Origin: Candidatus Polarisedimenticolaceae bacterium
GTDB taxonomy: Bacteria; Pseudomonadota; Gammaproteobacteria; Chromatiales; Chromatiaceae
Assembly (NCBI GenBank): GCA_021648685.1
Contig: JAKISI010000021.1
Location: 1 to 47,561 of the forward strand
DNA: 47,561 nt
Reading direction: 5' to 3'
Under the pieces are notes generated by a model. The model saw only the letters and a list, made by a program, of their open reading frames with translations, did no database searches and was not told where the DNA came from. The position numbers and the translations under genes are program-made. Shown in pieces: positions 44,931-47,561 of the stretch; position 1 is the first letter of the stretch, and the number at the start of each line of letters is the position of its first letter.

Positions 44931-46979
44931 ATGGGCGAGACAGATTTAAGTGCAATACTCGACTACGCCAATCTCCACCAGGCCTGGAACAAAGTCCGTG
45001 AAAACAGCGGCTGCGCAGGCACAGACAATCAAACTATCCCTCAATTCAACCACAACCTGCAAGTCAACCTCCACGCCTTAACCACCGAAGTCAACAACAA
45101 AACCTACCGCCCCCAGCCACTGCTCGGTGTCACCATTTACAAACCGGGCAAAAACCCGCGCAAACTGGCCATCCCGGCGGTACGGGATCGGGTGCTGCAA
45201 ACCACCGTTGCACTGCACCTGCAACCCCTGCTGGAAAAAGAGTTTGAACAGAGCAGCTTTGGCTATCGACCCGGCCTGTCAGTCGATATGGCCGTGCGGC
45301 AGGTCATACGCTATCGGGAACAAGGCTACACCTGGGTAGTCGATGCCGATATCAAAAGCTACTTTGATGAAATCGACCACACCCTGCTATTGCTGGAACT
45401 CTCCCGGCATATCCAAAGCAGCAGCATAATACAGCTTATTCGCACCTGGCTGCGCACCCCCATCCAAGACGAAGAGAGCAGTTGGACACCCATAAAAGGA
45501 GTCCCACAAGGCTCCCCCCTCTCACCACTGCTGGCAAACCTCTATCTTGACTGGTTCGACGAACAGCTCCAGGCTGAAGAGCAACGCCTGGTCAGATTTG
45601 CCGATGATTTTCTTATCCTGTGCAAAAACAGAGCCGCCGCTGAAGAGGCACTGGAACTGACCGACGACCTGCTCAATGCACTCACCTTGGAACTGAATGA
45701 AGAAAAAACCAGCGTGACTAACTTTGACAAAGGCTTTCGCTTTCTCGGTGTACTCTTCCTGCGCTCTATCGTAATGAAATCAAAAGCCAACCACGAACCA
45801 CAACATGCCAACCCCAGCCAGGCCACCAGAAAACAGATCCAACCCCAGCCAACAACAGATAAAAGCCCCGAACAAAACGCAACAGCACCCCTGGCCGAAA
45901 CAGAATGCATAGCCGTGCCGCCCGCACAAAATACCCCCACGGCTGAAGACCCCGAAAGCACCGCGGCAAACAACCCCATACTGCGCACACTCTACATCTC
46001 GGAATACAGCGCGCGGCTCTCAAAAGAGGGAGAAACACTGCTTGTACACAAAGACGGCAAACTACTGCAACGAGTGCCGCTACGCCGGGTTGATCAAATC
46101 ATCCTCTTTGGCAACATCCAGATGACCACCCAATTCATAACCGGATGCCTGCAACGCAACACCCCCATTACCCTGCTCTCCAGAAGCGGCCACTTCCACG
46201 GCATTATCGACTCATTCAGCGCAGGCAACAGCGACCTGCAACGCCACCAACTGACAGCAGCAGACTCCACCGACAGGCGTCTACAGCTGGCACGGGGAAT
46301 GGTTCTTGGCAAACTCAGAAACAGCCGCGTCATCCTCGGGCGCTATGCCCGCAAGCGCAAACTGCTCGCCTTCGACAAAGCAACCATCGAAATAAACCGC
46401 CTCATCACATCCCTTGAAACATGCCAAAAACTGGAGTCGGTGCGCGGCTTTGAAGGGATGGCCGCCAACCACTACTTTCAAGCCTGGCGCACCACATTAA
46501 ACACCCAATGGAACTTCACCGGCCGTAAACGCCGCCCACCACCCGACCCCATAAATGCCCTGCTCTCCTTTGGCTACACCCTCCTGTTTCACAACGTCTT
46601 CAGCCTGCTGCGCACCCGAGGGCTAAACACACACATCGGCTTTCTGCATGCCGAAAGAGCAGGACACCCGGCATTGGCCTCAGACATAATGGAAGAGTTT
46701 CGCGCCCCCATCATTGATGCTACCGTCCTATCACTGATATTCAACAACCGAATCACCCCGGATGACTTTACAGAAAACGACCAGGGTGGATGCCAAATAT
46801 CAAACAGCGCACGCAAAACCTTCATCCGCGCCATAGAGGCCAAAATGAACAGCCAACTGATCCACCCCCACAGCGGCCATAAAATCGACTACCGGCGCTG
46901 CATAGACCAACAAATACACCGGCTGATTACCACCCTGCGTGACCCGGCAACACCCTACCACGCCTTTGTAATACGCTAA
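44931..46979 (+). CDS. cas1: Reverse transcriptase-Cas1 fusion protein
   Basis: This protein should capture new spacers, including from RNA, by joining reverse transcription to the Cas1 integrase. Residues 1-285 are a group II intron-type reverse transcriptase: motif VVDADIKSYFDEIDH with D140, GVPQGSPLSPLLANLYLD, and the catalytic FADD at 223-226 in place of YADD. A Pro/Gln/Thr-rich linker of about 65 residues follows. The Cas1 half (about 352-682) shows E508 in GFEGMAAN, H573 in FLHAERAGHP, and D585/E588 in SDIMEEFRAP. No Cas6 domain precedes the RT, unlike some relatives. cas2 follows after one base. RT-Cas1 proteins usually serve type III CRISPR systems; no effector genes are in view. Confidence 0.95.
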   Translation: MGETDLSAILDYANLHQAWNKVRENSGCAGTDNQTIPQFNHNLQVNLHALTTEVNNKTYRPQPLLGVTIYKPGKNPRKLAIPAVRDRVLQTTVALHLQPLLEKEFEQSSFGYRPGLSVDMAVRQVIRYREQGYTWVVDADIKSYFDEIDHTLLLLELSRHIQSSSIIQLIRTWLRTPIQDEESSWTPIKGVPQGSPLSPLLANLYLDWFDEQLQAEEQRLVRFADDFLILCKNRAAAEEALELTDDLLNALTLELNEEKTSVTNFDKGFRFLGVLFLRSIVMKSKANHEPQHANPSQATRKQIQPQPTTDKSPEQNATAPLAETECIAVPPAQNTPTAEDPESTAANNPILRTLYISEYSARLSKEGETLLVHKDGKLLQRVPLRRVDQIILFGNIQMTTQFITGCLQRNTPITLLSRSGHFHGIIDSFSAGNSDLQRHQLTAADSTDRRLQLARGMVLGKLRNSRVILGRYARKRKLLAFDKATIEINRLITSLETCQKLESVRGFEGMAANHYFQAWRTTLNTQWNFTGRKRRPPPDPINALLSFGYTLLFHNVFSLLRTRGLNTHIGFLHAERAGHPALASDIMEEFRAPIIDATVLSLIFNNRITPDDFTENDQGGCQISNSARKTFIRAIEAKMNSQLIHPHSGHKIDYRRCIDQQIHRLITTLRDPATPYHAFVIR

Positions 46980-46980
46980 C

Positions 46981-47259
46981 ATGCAGTGGGTCATCAGCTA
47001 CGACATCGTAGACGACAAACAGCGGGCGCAACTGGCGCGCACACTGGAAAGCTGGGGGCTAAGAGTGCAGTACAGCGTCTTTGAGTGCCAGCTCTCACCC
47101 CAAGAGAGAAAACAGCTTGCTCTGCAACTGCAAGCGTACATTGACCCAGAGGAAGACAGCCTGCGCTGGTATCCCATCTGCAACCACTGCCTGAAAAAAG
47201 CCCGCCACCTTGGAAAAGGCACGACACCCGGCGAAGGCAGGGATTACTTCCTGGTATAG
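46981..47259 (+). CDS. cas2: Cas2, first copy
   Basis: Cas2 forms the core dimer of the spacer-integration complex with Cas1. The 92-residue protein begins MQWVISYDIVDDKQRAQLAR with the conserved Asp after the first strand, and has YSVFECQLSPQERKQLALQL and RWYPICNHCLKKARHLG, standard for the family. The ATG lies one base after the RT-Cas1 stop, so the two are coupled. A second cas2 begins 211 bases downstream. Confidence 0.95.
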   Translation: MQWVISYDIVDDKQRAQLARTLESWGLRVQYSVFECQLSPQERKQLALQLQAYIDPEEDSLRWYPICNHCLKKARHLGKGTTPGEGRDYFLV

Positions 47260-47334
47260 ACCACCCCACCCGCCCGCTATTAACATCTGGTTTTATAAAT
47301 TGGAAAACGGACACACAAGCGTAAAATCCAAACT

Positions 47335-47400
47335 TTGGCGGGACTAAAGTCCCACTTCCAAAGGGAAGCAGAAGCGGAAGTGGGACTTTAGTCCCGCCAA
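47335..47400. repeat. Nested 25-base perfect palindrome between two cas2 genes
   Basis: TTGGCGGGACTAAAGTCCCA and its continuation CTTCC (47335-47359) pair perfectly with 47376-47400 around a 16-base loop. Each arm also contains its own GGGACT/AGTCCC palindrome, so the DNA can form either one long stem or two smaller hairpins. It may be a small mobile palindrome, a terminator for the first cas2, or a transcript-shaping element. Elsewhere in 47260-47470 no gene is seen. Confidence 0.9.
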
Positions 47401-47470
47401 GGCCACAAAAAAGCACAAGGCGATATAACCCGCTAAATAAAAAACCAATGAACATTAACAGCCTGACACC

Positions 47471-47561
47471 ATGCTGATCGTCACCTACGACATTGCAGAC
47501 AACCGCCGCCGTTACCGCATTGACAAAACCCTGTGCGGATATGGCGTGCGCGTACAAAAAA
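47471..47561 (+). CDS. Cas2, second copy (partial at window edge)
   Basis: The ATG at 47471 opens MLIVTYDIADNRRRYRIDKT followed by LCGYGVRVQK, the N-terminal third of a Cas2 protein with the conserved first-strand Asp. It differs at most positions from the first copy, so it is not a fresh duplicate. The gene runs off the right edge. A second cas2 after RT-Cas1 suggests a heteromeric or alternative integration complex, or the start of a second CRISPR locus. Confidence 0.88.
   Translation, partial: MLIVTYDIADNRRRYRIDKTLCGYGVRVQK

Noticed and set aside
47335-47400. Palindrome as a CRISPR repeat pair
   Set aside because: The two arms are inverted, not direct, and there is a single unit with no spacer-repeat rhythm, so it is not an array.
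46994-47557. 187-residue minus-strand frame opposite cas2
   Set aside because: It is antisense to two convincing cas2 reading frames and to the palindrome between them; it lacks protein-like composition.

Overview
The window reads as a chromosomal segment of a gammaproteobacterium. The left part preserves the order uvrY-uvrC-pgsA-tRNA-Gly-tRNA-Cys known from Escherichia coli. The middle preserves ndk-rlmN-pilW-rodZ-hisS-yfgM-bamB-der. A tkt-gap-pgk-pyk run, together with PEP-CTERM genes, would suit an autotrophic or sulfur-oxidising lineage (Chromatiales/Thiotrichales type); that habitat guess is inference, and no marker gene for it is present.

Region by region. 1-1840 is the end of an integrated element: the tail of a SEC-C protein, a small HTH/excisionase-like gene and a tyrosine recombinase abutting the 3' end of tRNA-Cys. 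1839-5934 is the tRNA-Cys/tRNA-Gly, pgsA, uvrC, family-5 uracil-DNA glycosylase and uvrY group. 6153-9519 holds a CRP-like regulator directly behind a CHASE2 class III adenylate cyclase, with a perfect CRP operator next to it. This pair is the tail of a carbon-metabolism operon (tkt-gap-pgk-pyk, 9544-15395). 15576-16133 is a thioredoxin-fold protein, divergent from metK. 16314-23607 is the S-adenosylmethionine cycle (metK, SAH riboswitch, ahcY, metF) plus a polytopic membrane protein. An accessory pair is inserted between ahcY and metF: a P-loop ATPase and a TPR protein interrupted at a nine-C tract. 23610-31554 is the large minus-strand housekeeping operon from ndk to der. 31805-34551 contains a SEC-C protein, folB and folK.

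34738-40006 is an envelope module: a LolA-like lipoprotein-sorting protein, a DUF1302-like barrel, a decayed nucleotidyltransferase fragment and an RND/MMPL permease with an N-terminal PAS domain. 40146-44155 holds PrsT and a PEP-CTERM protein driven by a textbook sigma-54 promoter. 44298-44676 is a frameshifted GxxExxY gene between inverted repeats. The right end (44931-47561) is the adaptation module of a reverse-transcriptase CRISPR system: an RT-Cas1 fusion, a cas2, a large nested palindrome and a second cas2 cut by the window edge. No CRISPR array or effector gene lies inside the window.

The most interesting leads are the RT-Cas1 locus with two cas2 genes, the probable phase-variable ATPase/TPR pair between ahcY and metF, the PAS-RND fusion, and the cyclase/CRP pair at the end of a glycolytic/Calvin operon. 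All calls come from reading the sequence; no database search was made.
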